The notes beneath the pieces are model-generated. The model did no database searches, had not been told where the DNA came from, and saw nothing but the letters and a program-made list of their open reading frames with translations. A stretch of 25,699 nt of DNA from GCA-002282575 sp964416645 (GTDB lineage Bacteria; Pseudomonadota; Gammaproteobacteria; Thiomicrospirales; Thiomicrospiraceae). Position 1 is the stretch's first letter, and every line of letters begins with the position of its first letter. The DNA lies in contig CAYQEZ010000024.1 in the NCBI GenBank assembly GCA_964416645.1, positions 1 to 25,699 on the forward strand. The letters are read 5' to 3'. The position numbers and the translations under genes were made by a program. This document shows positions 15,574 through 22,816 of this stretch, piece after piece.

Positions 15574-16890
15574 TTATTGTTGATGTTGGTTATGTTTGTA
15601 TTGGTTATTTTCACGTGCGATAGCACGGTAGCCAATGTCCGTTCGGTAAAACGCACCATCAAAGCTGACTTGTTTGAGTGCTTGATAAGCGGCTTGCTGT
15701 GCTGAGCAGACATTATCTCCCAGTGCGGTAACACACAACACGCGTCCGCCACTGGTAACAATTTGTTCGTTTTGTTGGCTTGTGCCCGCTTGGAAGACTT
15801 TAGCGCCCGTGGCTTCTGCGGCGGCTATGCCGTGAATGACATCACCTTTGTGTGGTTCGTCGGGGTAATTGGCGGCAGCCATGACGACACCCAGCGCAGC
15901 ACGACTATCCCAGTTGGCTGTGGTGATGTCGAGCTTGCCAGCAAGTGCCGCCTCAACCAAATCGACTAAGTCTGATTGTAAGCGCATCATAATGGGTTGG
16001 GTTTCGGGATCACCAAAACGGCAGTTGAACTCGAGCGTTTTGGGATTGCCTTCTGGGTCGATCATACAGCCAGCGTAAAGGAAGCCTGTATAAGGCGTGC
16101 CTTCAGCTATCATGCCATCGAGCACGGGGCGAATAATGCGCGTCATGATACGTTCTGCCATAGTGTCGGTTACAACGGGTGCAGGAGAGTAAGCGCCCAT
16201 GCCACCAGTGTTCGGACCTTTATCGCCATTGTCACGCGCTTTGTGATCTTGGCTGCTAGCCATTGGTAAGGCATTAGCGCCGTCACACATAACAATAAAA
16301 CTGGCTTCTTCACCAGTTAAAAACTCTTCTACCACCAAGCGCGCACCAGCAGAGCCGAACTTGCCACCTAAAATATCACCGACTGCGGCTTCCGCTTCAG
16401 CGAGTGTCATGGCAACAATCACGCCTTTACCGGCTGCCAAGCCATCGGCTTTGAGCACGATGGGTGCACCTTGTTCACGCACGTAGGCGAGTGCTTCGGC
16501 TTGTTGTTCGCCAGTAAACACTTGGTAAAAAGCAGTCGGAATAGCATGACGCGCCATGAAGTCTTTAGCAAAGGCTTTAGAGCTTTCTAGTTGAGCGGCT
16601 GTTTTGGTGGGTCCAAAAATGGCTAAACCCGCTGTGCGGAAGGCATCGACTACGCCAGCGGCTAAGGGGGCTTCGGGACCAACCACGGTTAAAGCCACTT
16701 GATTGGCTTGCGCAAAAGCCACTAATGCAGCTACGTCGGTTGCACTAATGGCCACGTTTTCGCATTTGGCTTCTTGTGCTGAACCAGGATTGCCAGGCGC
16801 AACAAAAACTTGGTTAACGCGATCCGATTGAGCGAGTTTCCAAGCAAGGGCGTGTTCACGCCCACCGTTACCAATAACAAGAATTTTCAT
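15574..16890 (-). CDS. purD: Phosphoribosylamine-glycine ligase (GAR synthetase)
   Basis: A 438-residue ATP-grasp ligase for the second step of de novo purine synthesis, joining glycine to phosphoribosylamine. It begins MKILVIGNGGREHALAWKLA and carries VFVAPGNPGS, GPEAPLAAGVVDAF, the ATP-grasp KADGLAAGKGVIVA, MGAYSPAPV and the metal-site EFNCRFGDPETQ. The ATG at 16890 has AGGA 7 nt before it; an in-frame ATG at 16959 would add 23 residues encoded by a repetitive intergenic stretch. It follows purH on the same strand after 84 nt. About ten extra polar residues (Asn, Gln, His) end the protein beyond the usual family C-terminus. Confidence 0.97.
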   Translation of the reverse strand: MKILVIGNGGREHALAWKLAQSDRVNQVFVAPGNPGSAQEAKCENVAISATDVAALVAFAQANQVALTVVGPEAPLAAGVVDAFRTAGLAIFGPTKTAAQLESSKAFAKDFMARHAIPTAFYQVFTGEQQAEALAYVREQGAPIVLKADGLAAGKGVIVAMTLAEAEAAVGDILGGKFGSAGARLVVEEFLTGEEASFIVMCDGANALPMASSQDHKARDNGDKGPNTGGMGAYSPAPVVTDTMAERIMTRIIRPVLDGMIAEGTPYTGFLYAGCMIDPEGNPKTLEFNCRFGDPETQPIMMRLQSDLVDLVEAALAGKLDITTANWDSRAALGVVMAAANYPDEPHKGDVIHGIAAAEATGAKVFQAGTSQQNEQIVTSGGRVLCVTALGDNVCSAQQAAYQALKQVSFDGAFYRTDIGYRAIARENNQYKHNQHQQ

Positions 16891-16904
16891 GGTGCATCCT
16901 TTTG

Positions 16905-16970
16905 GGTGAGGAGTAAGATGTGAGGAGTAAGGTGAGAGGTGCGTTTGCCCCTCACTCAAGACTGCTCACC
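16905..16970. repeat. Short GTGAGG-type direct repeats between purH and purD
   Basis: The gap holds several copies of a (G)TGAGGAGTAAG-like unit: TGAGGAGTAAG occurs at about 16908 and again at about 16920, followed by GTGAGAGG and, inverted, CCCTCACT and CTCACC. A related GTGAGGGGTGAGG occurs at about 15515-15527 next to the inverted repeat after purD. This could be a small intergenic repeat family. Confidence 0.45.
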
Positions 16971-16974
16971 AAAA

Positions 16975-18555
16975 TTAATGACGGAAATGACGCATACTGG
17001 TAAAGACCATGGCCATGCCGTGTTCATTAGCGGCATCAATCACTTCTTGGTCGCGCATTGAGCCACCGGGTTGAATGATACAGCTAATACCGACCGATGC
17101 GGCATTGTCGATACCATCACGGAAAGGGAAGAAAGCATCAGAAGCCATGACAGCACCTTTCACGGCTAAGCCTGCATGTTCGGCTTTTATGGCGGCAATA
17201 CGTGCTGAGTTGACACGGCTCATTTGTCCTGCACCAACACCAATGGTTTGACGGTTTTTCGCATAAACAATGGCATTCGATTTGACGTATTTGGCCACTT
17301 TCCAAGCAAAAATCAGGTCGTGCATTTCAGCTTCAGTGGGCACGCGTTGTGTGACGATTTTCACGTCGCTGCTGCCAATCATGCCCATATCGGCCGATTG
17401 CACCAATAAACCGCCATTGACGCGTTTATAGTCGAGGAAACTGCCACGTTGTTCTGGGAAGGCACCGCAAGACATGACGCGTACGTTGGGTTTGCTAGCA
17501 GAAATCGCTAAGGCTTCTTCGCTAACGCTAGGGGCAATAATCACTTCAACAAACTGACGACTGATAATCGCTTGCATGGTCGCCGCGTCTAATGGACGGT
17601 TAAAGGCAATAATGCCACCGAATGCCGATTCAGGGTCGGTTGCGTAAGCAAGATCATAGGCTTTGCCAATCCCTTCTTCGCTGACGGAAACGCCACAAGG
17701 ATTGGCATGTTTAACGATGACACAAGCGGGCTTAACAAAGGATTTCACACATTCAAGTGCGGCATCGGTATCGGCAATATTGTTGTAAGACAATTCTTTA
17801 CCCTGAAGCTGACGTGCGGTCGCAATGCTGGCTTCTTTGGCGTTACGTTCAACATAAAACGCTGCCTTTTGGTGTGGGTTTTCACCATAACGTAATTCTT
17901 GTGCTTTCACCAATTGGGTATTAAAGGTACGTGGGAAGTCGAGCGGTTGCTCGAAAGTACCAGCCCCCAAACGAGAACCGAAGTAGTTGGCAATGGCTCC
18001 ATCGTAACGGGCGGTGGTTTCATAGGTTTTAATGGCTAAGTCAAAACGCGTAGCGTGAGAGAGTTGACCTTGGTTAGCGTTTAGTTCTTCTAACACACGA
18101 GCATAATCGGCGATGTCGGTAATCACCGCCACATCGGCATGGTTTTTCGCCGCGGCGCGCAGCATAGTCGGACCACCAATATCGATATTTTCGATGGCGT
18201 CTTCTAGTGTGCAATCGGCTTTGGCAATGGTCGCTTCAAATGGGTACAAATTCACGACCAGCAAGTCGATCGGCTTAATGCCATGTTCTGCCATGACGGC
18301 ATCGTCAGTACCACGACGACCGAGTAGGCCACCATGCACTTTAGGGTGCAGGGTTTTAACACGACCATCCATCATCTCGGGGAAGCCAGTGTAGCTAGAA
18401 ACTTCGGTTACCGGAATACCAGCTTCTTGAATGGCTTTGTAAGTGCCACCCGTTGATAAGAGTTCAACGCCTAATGTATTTAGGTTGCGGGCAAAATCAA
18501 TTAATCCGGTTTTGTCGGAAACACTGAGTAGGGCGCGACGAACAGGTTTAAGCAT
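16975..18555 (-). CDS. purH: Bifunctional AICAR transformylase / IMP cyclohydrolase
   Basis: A 526-residue enzyme for the last two steps of IMP synthesis. The N-terminal MGS-like IMP cyclohydrolase domain (about 1-200) contains LLSVSDKTGLIDFARNL, LLSTGGTYK, MDGRVKTLHPKVHGGLL and NIDIGGPTMLRAAAKNH. The C-terminal transformylase domain holds LRYGENPHQKAAFY, the catalytic KHANPCG and SDAFFPFRDGID, and ends with MAMVFTSMRHFRH. The ATG at 18555 has GGAG 9 nt before it; an ATG at 18585 would add ten residues not seen in the family. fis lies 67 nt upstream, the order known from Pseudomonas. Confidence 0.98.
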   Translation of the reverse strand: MLKPVRRALLSVSDKTGLIDFARNLNTLGVELLSTGGTYKAIQEAGIPVTEVSSYTGFPEMMDGRVKTLHPKVHGGLLGRRGTDDAVMAEHGIKPIDLLVVNLYPFEATIAKADCTLEDAIENIDIGGPTMLRAAAKNHADVAVITDIADYARVLEELNANQGQLSHATRFDLAIKTYETTARYDGAIANYFGSRLGAGTFEQPLDFPRTFNTQLVKAQELRYGENPHQKAAFYVERNAKEASIATARQLQGKELSYNNIADTDAALECVKSFVKPACVIVKHANPCGVSVSEEGIGKAYDLAYATDPESAFGGIIAFNRPLDAATMQAIISRQFVEVIIAPSVSEEALAISASKPNVRVMSCGAFPEQRGSFLDYKRVNGGLLVQSADMGMIGSSDVKIVTQRVPTEAEMHDLIFAWKVAKYVKSNAIVYAKNRQTIGVGAGQMSRVNSARIAAIKAEHAGLAVKGAVMASDAFFPFRDGIDNAASVGISCIIQPGGSMRDQEVIDAANEHGMAMVFTSMRHFRH

Positions 18556-18622
18556 GGGAGGTTTCTCCAGAAAAAGAGGATTCAAAAAGAGGTGGCTTGA
18601 AAGCGAATAGAACCTAATGTTT

Positions 18623-18868
18623 TCATGTGCTTTTTGTTAAGCCGTATTGTTTCAATTTTTTGTTTAAGGTATTACGATTAATACCCAGCCAGCGCGCCGA
18701 CATGCTTTGATTGTGTCCCGTGCGACGCATGACAAAATCTAATAGTCCTCGCTCCATCTCTTGTGTCATGATGGCATGTAAGTTACTGGGAATCTCGCCA
18801 TCCAGTGTGGCAAAATAATGCTCCAGAACCGATTGAACAGACTGGTGTAAGCTATGAGGCGTGGACAT
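18623..18868 (-). CDS. fis: Fis-family nucleoid-associated DNA-binding protein
   Basis: An 81-residue Fis protein that bends DNA and controls growth-related promoters. SLHQSVQSVLEHYFATLDGE aligns with the dimerisation helices, and the C-terminal helix-turn-helix (about 54-77, SMSARWLGINRNTLNKKLKQYG) is clear. E. coli Fis has 98 residues; the missing N-terminal part corresponds to the beta-hairpin arms that activate DNA invertases, so only the DNA-binding and bending role is expected. The ATG at 18868 has no good Shine-Dalgarno. It leads the fis-purH-purD gene order and diverges from the ferredoxin gene with a 93-nt gap. Confidence 0.93.
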   Translation of the reverse strand: MSTPHSLHQSVQSVLEHYFATLDGEIPSNLHAIMTQEMERGLLDFVMRRTGHNQSMSARWLGINRNTLNKKLKQYGLTKST

Positions 18869-18906
18869 AGGATGATAGGTGTCGTAGAGTTAATGCTAAG
18901 TTAGTT

Positions 18907-18935
18907 ATTTTAATCGAAAATGCAATCAAAGTTAA
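18907..18935 (-). promoter_or_regulatory. Candidate promoter of fis-purH-purD
   Basis: Minus-strand TTAACT (-35, 18930-18935), a 17-nt spacer and TAAAAT (-10, 18907-18912; 5 of 6). It lies in the divergent fis/ferredoxin gap about 40 nt before the fis start. The region is AT-rich, so chance matches are possible. Confidence 0.4.
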
Positions 18936-18961
18936 GGAAGTGTTGATTAAAAGGAGTCTTT

Positions 18962-19315
18962 ATGTGGGATTGGTTATGGAAACGAGGTCAGTCGAAATAT
19001 TTGTCACCACAAGCGTTGCAAGGGCTAGCGCCTGCAGTGATTCAATTACATGGACATTCGGATCAACGCTGGCAAGGTGAGCATTCTTTGCTAGATGCCT
19101 TAGATAAGGCGGACGCACCAGTTAGGTCAAGTTGTCGGAGTGGAAATTGTGGTGCTTGCCTAGCTTATTTGGAGTTGGGTGAGGTGGGTTACACCAAAGA
19201 AGTGACCTTTCCCTTAGAAGCAGGAGAGGTGTTAATGTGCTCCTGTGTGCCCTTGTCGACCATTCGTATTCGACTGCCCGATAAGCCAGTAGGCGCACGT
19301 CGCCGTAAGTCATAG
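18962..19315 (+). CDS. Plant-type 2Fe-2S ferredoxin
   Basis: A 117-residue electron carrier with the plant-type [2Fe-2S] signature CRSGNCGAC (Cys58, Cys63, Cys66) and a fourth ligand, probably Cys93 in VLMCSCVPL; Cys95 is the alternative. The fold resembles YfaE and the ferredoxin domain of reductases, with a basic C-terminal tail (GARRRKS) and about 20 extra N-terminal residues rich in Trp and Lys. AAAAGGAG lies just before the ATG. No partner reductase or oxygenase lies nearby, so its redox partner is unknown. It ends at a terminator shared with rpsT. Confidence 0.9.
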   Translation: MWDWLWKRGQSKYLSPQALQGLAPAVIQLHGHSDQRWQGEHSLLDALDKADAPVRSSCRSGNCGACLAYLELGEVGYTKEVTFPLEAGEVLMCSCVPLSTIRIRLPDKPVGARRRKS

Positions 19316-19327
19316 AGACCATGCTAA

Positions 19328-19356
19328 CAAAAAAGCCGACACTGGGTCGGCTTTTC
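19328..19356. terminator. Bidirectional terminator between ferredoxin gene and rpsT
   Basis: A 10-bp stem of AAAAGCCGAC type (19331-19340 with 19346-19355, loop ACTGG), with A on the left and T on the right. It serves the plus-strand ferredoxin gene and the minus-strand rpsT, which converge here. Confidence 0.88.
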
Positions 19357-19378
19357 AATGGCTAACAATTCGACTGAA

Positions 19379-19648
19379 TTATTTAGCTACCATCGCTTTT
19401 ACACGTGCATTCAAACGGCTTTTCATACGAGCAGCTTTATTTTTGTGAATGATGTTTTTACGTGCAATGGTATCTATCTGAGCTTGTGCAGTACGGAAAG
19501 CGGTCATTGCTACAGCGTGGTCACCAGTAGCAATTGCTTCTAGGGTGCGACGCACTAAGGTTTTGGTTTTAGATTTTTGAGCAACGTTGCTTAAACGGTT
19601 ACGTTCTGCAATCAGTACGCGTTTTTTAGCTGATACGTTATTTGCCAT
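19379..19648 (-). CDS. rpsT: Small ribosomal subunit protein bS20
   Basis: An 89-residue, very basic, all-helical protein of S20 type that binds 16S rRNA. MANNVSAKKRVLIAERNRL, KTLVRRTLEAI and IIHKNKAARMKSRLNARV are typical. The ATG at 19648 is chosen over one at 19693 because the S20 start and the AAGGA ribosome site match it. As usual for rpsT it is monocistronic, with its own promoter and terminator. Confidence 0.97.
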   Translation of the reverse strand: MANNVSAKKRVLIAERNRLSNVAQKSKTKTLVRRTLEAIATGDHAVAMTAFRTAQAQIDTIARKNIIHKNKAARMKSRLNARVKAMVAK

Positions 19649-19729
19649 GTTGTTTTTTTCCTTTGAAATTGGGTAATCCGTAGATGCTTGCAATCCATCA
19701 ATAAGGAAGAGATAAAATGCAAAATAACT

Positions 19730-19758
19730 ATTATGCCGGTTTGTTTAACTTAGGTCAA
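19730..19758 (-). promoter_or_regulatory. Promoter of rpsT
   Basis: Minus-strand TTGACC (-35, 19753-19758; 5 of 6), a 17-nt spacer and CATAAT (-10, 19730-19735; 5 of 6). The expected leader is about 75 nt. The rest of the 204-nt rpsT/TauE gap (19759-19852) shows no gene and no plus-strand promoter I would defend. Confidence 0.65.
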
Positions 19759-19852
19759 GGCAATTATTGAGTTAACCGCTGAGTTTGGCTCGAAAAAAAG
19801 GGTGGATTCCGTTACAATTCTGCTTCTGGTAGCAATCACCTTTGGATGAATT

Positions 19853-20626
19853 ATGGTTATTTGGGCATGGTTAGGCGCCATTTTGATTGGCTTAAGTTTG
19901 GGATTGCTGGGTTCGGGTGGTTCTATTTTAACCGTTCCCGTGTTGGTTTATTTGGTCGGTCAAGATGAAAAGGTTGCTTTTGCTGGTTCATTAGCGATTG
20001 TCGGCTTAATTAGCCTTGTTAGTGCTTTTGCTTATGCGCGTAAAGACTGGGTTGACTGGCGCAGCGCTATGTTTTTTGGTTTGCCGGGAATGGTTGGTGC
20101 TGTATTTGGTGCCTATATGGCGCGTTATATTCCTTCTTGGATGCAAATGCTTCTTTTCGCCACTTTATTGTTGGTGGCGGCATGGATGATGTTTCGTCCG
20201 ATTAACTTAGACAATGCGCCGAATGAGCCACGCGCTTTTTGGAAAGTCGGCTTAGATGGGTTGATTGTCGGTGCGCTGACGGGTTTAGTTGGCGTTGGCG
20301 GTGGCTTTCTGATTATTCCTGCCTTAGTATTACTCGGCGGTTTGTCGATGAATGTGGCTGTCGGCACCTCATTGGTGATTATCGCCATGAAATCGGCCAG
20401 TGGGTTCTGGGAATACCTGCATGTGTTGGAAGATTTGAATTTATCACTAGATTGGAGCTTAATTGGCTTGTTTGCGGTGTTGGGTATTGCGGGCGCTCAC
20501 GTTGGACAAAAGTTAAATAGCCATTTGCCTCAAGTGTTGCTAAGACGCTTGTTTGCTGTGTTTTTATTATGTATGGGCGCTTTCATTGCATGGCGCAACC
20601 TTCCTCAACTGCTATCAGGAGTATAG
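19853..20626 (+). CDS. TauE/SafE-family sulfite/organosulfonate exporter-like permease
   Basis: A 257-residue inner-membrane protein with about eight transmembrane segments in two repeats, the TauE/SafE plan. The first repeat opens LGAILIGLSLGLLGSGGSILTVPVLVYLVG and the second LIVGALTGLVGVGGGFLIIPALVLLGGL; the paired G-x-G-G-G/S loops are the family mark. Members move sulfite, sulfoacetate, taurine-related compounds or other anions, and the substrate here is not known. It opens a plus-strand run of five genes; the next begins 4 nt after its stop. Confidence 0.9.
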   Translation: MVIWAWLGAILIGLSLGLLGSGGSILTVPVLVYLVGQDEKVAFAGSLAIVGLISLVSAFAYARKDWVDWRSAMFFGLPGMVGAVFGAYMARYIPSWMQMLLFATLLLVAAWMMFRPINLDNAPNEPRAFWKVGLDGLIVGALTGLVGVGGGFLIIPALVLLGGLSMNVAVGTSLVIIAMKSASGFWEYLHVLEDLNLSLDWSLIGLFAVLGIAGAHVGQKLNSHLPQVLLRRLFAVFLLCMGAFIAWRNLPQLLSGV

Positions 20627-20630
20627 TTTG

Positions 20631-21191
20631 ATGAAAACGATCATTGGATTAACAAGCGTTTTATTCATGTCATCGACATTGCTGGCACAAGCAGCAGATG
20701 TCGATGTGATGAAAAAAGCTGTCTTTGCTGGCACGAGTGGCGTCTCTGATGCGATGCAAGCGGGTGTTGCTGAATTGTTGTTGCAACGTAAGTGGCAGGT
20801 GAATGCGCAAGGTAAACTCAGTGAAGCGAAATGTGGGGTTGTGCCACATAAAACCCAAGTCGTTGATTTGAATGGTGACGGTAGCAAAGAAGTGATGTTG
20901 ATTCTGGGTAATGAATGTACCTCGGGCAAAATTGGACAGACAGTCTATTTATTCGATCAAGCGGCAGATGGTAAAGTGCAACGTCAGTTGGGTTTTTCTG
21001 CAGCAGGCTATCAGATATTAAAGCCTAAGACAGCAGGTGCTTGGCCAGACTTGTTGTTTTTAGGCACGGGTGATTGTCAACCGATTTGGCGATACCAAGA
21101 GGCATCGGGACGTTACAATTTTAATCATTTGTATGAAGCTAAGCCACAAGCCTGTTCTGTTGGTCAAATGCAAATCCATGACAAAAAATAA
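20631..21191 (+). CDS. Secreted protein with FG-GAP-like DxNGDG motif, function unknown
   Basis: A 186-residue protein with a signal peptide (about 1-22, ending AQAA), so probably periplasmic. I do not recognise a named family. DLNGDGSKEVMLILG (79-93) matches the calcium-binding FG-GAP/VCBS-type loop, with Asp79, Asn81 and Asp83 as likely ligands, and only one complete copy is seen. DLLFLGTGDC (about 140-149) looks like a second, degenerate strand-loop. Four cysteines (68, 96, 149, 175) could form two disulfides. AGGAG lies in the end of the TauE/SafE gene. The ATG at 20631 is preferred over one at 20553 inside that gene. Confidence 0.75.
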   Translation: MKTIIGLTSVLFMSSTLLAQAADVDVMKKAVFAGTSGVSDAMQAGVAELLLQRKWQVNAQGKLSEAKCGVVPHKTQVVDLNGDGSKEVMLILGNECTSGKIGQTVYLFDQAADGKVQRQLGFSAAGYQILKPKTAGAWPDLLFLGTGDCQPIWRYQEASGRYNFNHLYEAKPQACSVGQMQIHDKK

Positions 21192-21930
21192 CGCTTATCT
21201 GCTGCCTAAATCTCTGTTAAAAGTGGTTGGTAAGGCGGTGGTGCAGCATCAGATGATTCAAGAAGGTGATCGGGTGCTACTGGGGCTTTCGGGCGGTAAG
21301 GATTCGTTAACCTTGCTCTTGGTGTTGAAACACTTGCAGCGCCATGCGCCCATTTCATTCGAATTGGCCGCGTGTACCGTCGATCCTGAAATTCCCGGTT
21401 TTGATCCTTCTCCCTTAGCCGCTTTTTTAGCTGAGTTGGATATTCCTTACTTCTATGAAAGTCATGGCATTATGGCGCAGGCAGAGGCGTCAATGCAGGG
21501 GGATTCTTTCTGTTCTTTTTGTGCTCGTATGAAACGCGGTATTTTATATTCGGTGGCGCGTCGTGAGGGCTATGGTGTTTTGGCATTGGGGCAGCATTTG
21601 GATGATATGGCGGAAAGCCTGTTCATGTCGATTATGTATCAAGGCAAGTTACAGACGATGAAAGCCAATTATGTCATTGATGCCGGTGATCTGCGCGTTA
21701 TTCGCCCGTTAATGTCGGTGCGAGAATCGCAAACCCGCGCTTTTGCTCAATCGGCTAGCTTACCGATCATTAAAGATAATTGTCCCGCTTGTTTTAGCAA
21801 GCCACAACAACGCCAACGCATTAAAGAACTATTACACATCGAATCTCAGTTAAATCCGCAACTCTTTGCAAATATTCAAGCGGCGATGACACCCTTAGTG
21901 GCTGATCGTGGGGGCGCTCGTGACGAATGA
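21178..21930 (+). CDS. TtcA-like PP-loop ATPase
   Basis: A 250-residue cytoplasmic N-type ATP pyrophosphatase. The PP-loop is SGGKDS (38-43). Two CxxC pairs, Cys112/Cys115 (FCSFCARMKRGILY) and Cys202/Cys205 (NCPACF), suggest an iron-sulfur cluster as in TtcA, which thiolates cytidine 32 of tRNA. It is shorter than E. coli TtcA (311 residues) and differs at GQHLDDMAES (TtcA: GHHRDDILET) and at the C-terminal NCPACFSKPQQ, so it may be a separate subfamily with another substrate. The ATG at 21178 overlaps the upstream stop by 14 nt. An in-frame ATG at 21070 would add 36 residues unlike the family. Confidence 0.85.
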   Translation: MTKNNAYLLPKSLLKVVGKAVVQHQMIQEGDRVLLGLSGGKDSLTLLLVLKHLQRHAPISFELAACTVDPEIPGFDPSPLAAFLAELDIPYFYESHGIMAQAEASMQGDSFCSFCARMKRGILYSVARREGYGVLALGQHLDDMAESLFMSIMYQGKLQTMKANYVIDAGDLRVIRPLMSVRESQTRAFAQSASLPIIKDNCPACFSKPQQRQRIKELLHIESQLNPQLFANIQAAMTPLVADRGGARDE

Positions 21931-22816
21931 ACGTAAAGCCGTTTGGTTTGTGCGCTTACTCACAGGGTTGAGTCGGTTGCCTTTGCCTTTGGTGCACGGA
22001 CTAGGTTGGTTGTTAGGTCATGTGTATGTGCTTTTTCCCAGTCGAGATAGGCGCGTTACCTGGATAAATTTGGGCATTGCTTTTCCTGAGTTAAGCCGTT
22101 GGAAACGCTGGCAATTAATGCGACTTAGTTTTGTTGAATTAGGTAAAACTGCTTGTGAGTTGGGTTGGATGTGGGTGGCCAAACCCGAAGTCTTATTTGC
22201 ACAGATTAAGCAAGTAAAAGGTCTGCAGCTGATGGAGTCGGCGTTAGCAGAGCAAAAAGGTGTTTTGATGTTAGCGCCTCATTTTGGTGCTTGGGAGCTT
22301 ATTGGTCAATTTTGGGCAAAGACTCATGGTATGACGAATCTGTACCAGCCTTCCGATTATCCCGAGATTGAAGCCTTTGTACGCCAGGCGCGTCAACGCA
22401 CGGGCGCAAAACTCGTTCCCACCGATATCACAGGGGTTCGTGCTTTGTTGTCTACGTTAAAGCACAATCAAATTGCGGGTATTTTGCCCGATCAAGACCC
22501 AGGTGAAAATGGTGGTGAGTATGCTCCTTTTTTTGCACTGCCTGCCTACACAATGGTACTAGCGGGTCGTTTAGCCAGCAAAAGCCAAGCCCCAGTATTG
22601 TTTACCTGGTGTGAACGCTTGTCTTGGGGGCGAGGTTATTGTTTGCACGTTTTACCTGCCAGTGATGCGATTGCAAGTAAGGATTTAGCTGCCTCAGCGC
22701 AGGCGATGAATGCCGATATTGCCCGCTATGTTGCGCAATGTCCTCAACAATATATATGGAATTACAAACGTTGGAAGCGACAAGCAGATGGAAAGGATGT
22801 TTATGGGTCTTGTTAG
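21920..22816 (+). CDS. Lipid A biosynthesis lauroyl/myristoyl acyltransferase, LpxL/HtrB family
   Basis: A 298-residue inner-membrane-associated acyltransferase that adds a secondary acyl chain to lipid A. The HxxxxD/E motif is HFGAWE (His121, Glu126), followed by GILPDQDPGENGG and ending in a WNYKRWK motif typical of LpxL-type enzymes. An N-terminal amphipathic/hydrophobic stretch (about 8-40) would anchor it. Two GTG starts are possible, 21908 and 21920; GGGGG 6 nt before the second favours it. It overlaps the TtcA-like stop by 11 nt. Which acyl chain it uses, or whether it acts on ornithine lipid instead, cannot be told. Confidence 0.9.
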   Translation: MTNERKAVWFVRLLTGLSRLPLPLVHGLGWLLGHVYVLFPSRDRRVTWINLGIAFPELSRWKRWQLMRLSFVELGKTACELGWMWVAKPEVLFAQIKQVKGLQLMESALAEQKGVLMLAPHFGAWELIGQFWAKTHGMTNLYQPSDYPEIEAFVRQARQRTGAKLVPTDITGVRALLSTLKHNQIAGILPDQDPGENGGEYAPFFALPAYTMVLAGRLASKSQAPVLFTWCERLSWGRGYCLHVLPASDAIASKDLAASAQAMNADIARYVAQCPQQYIWNYKRWKRQADGKDVYGSC

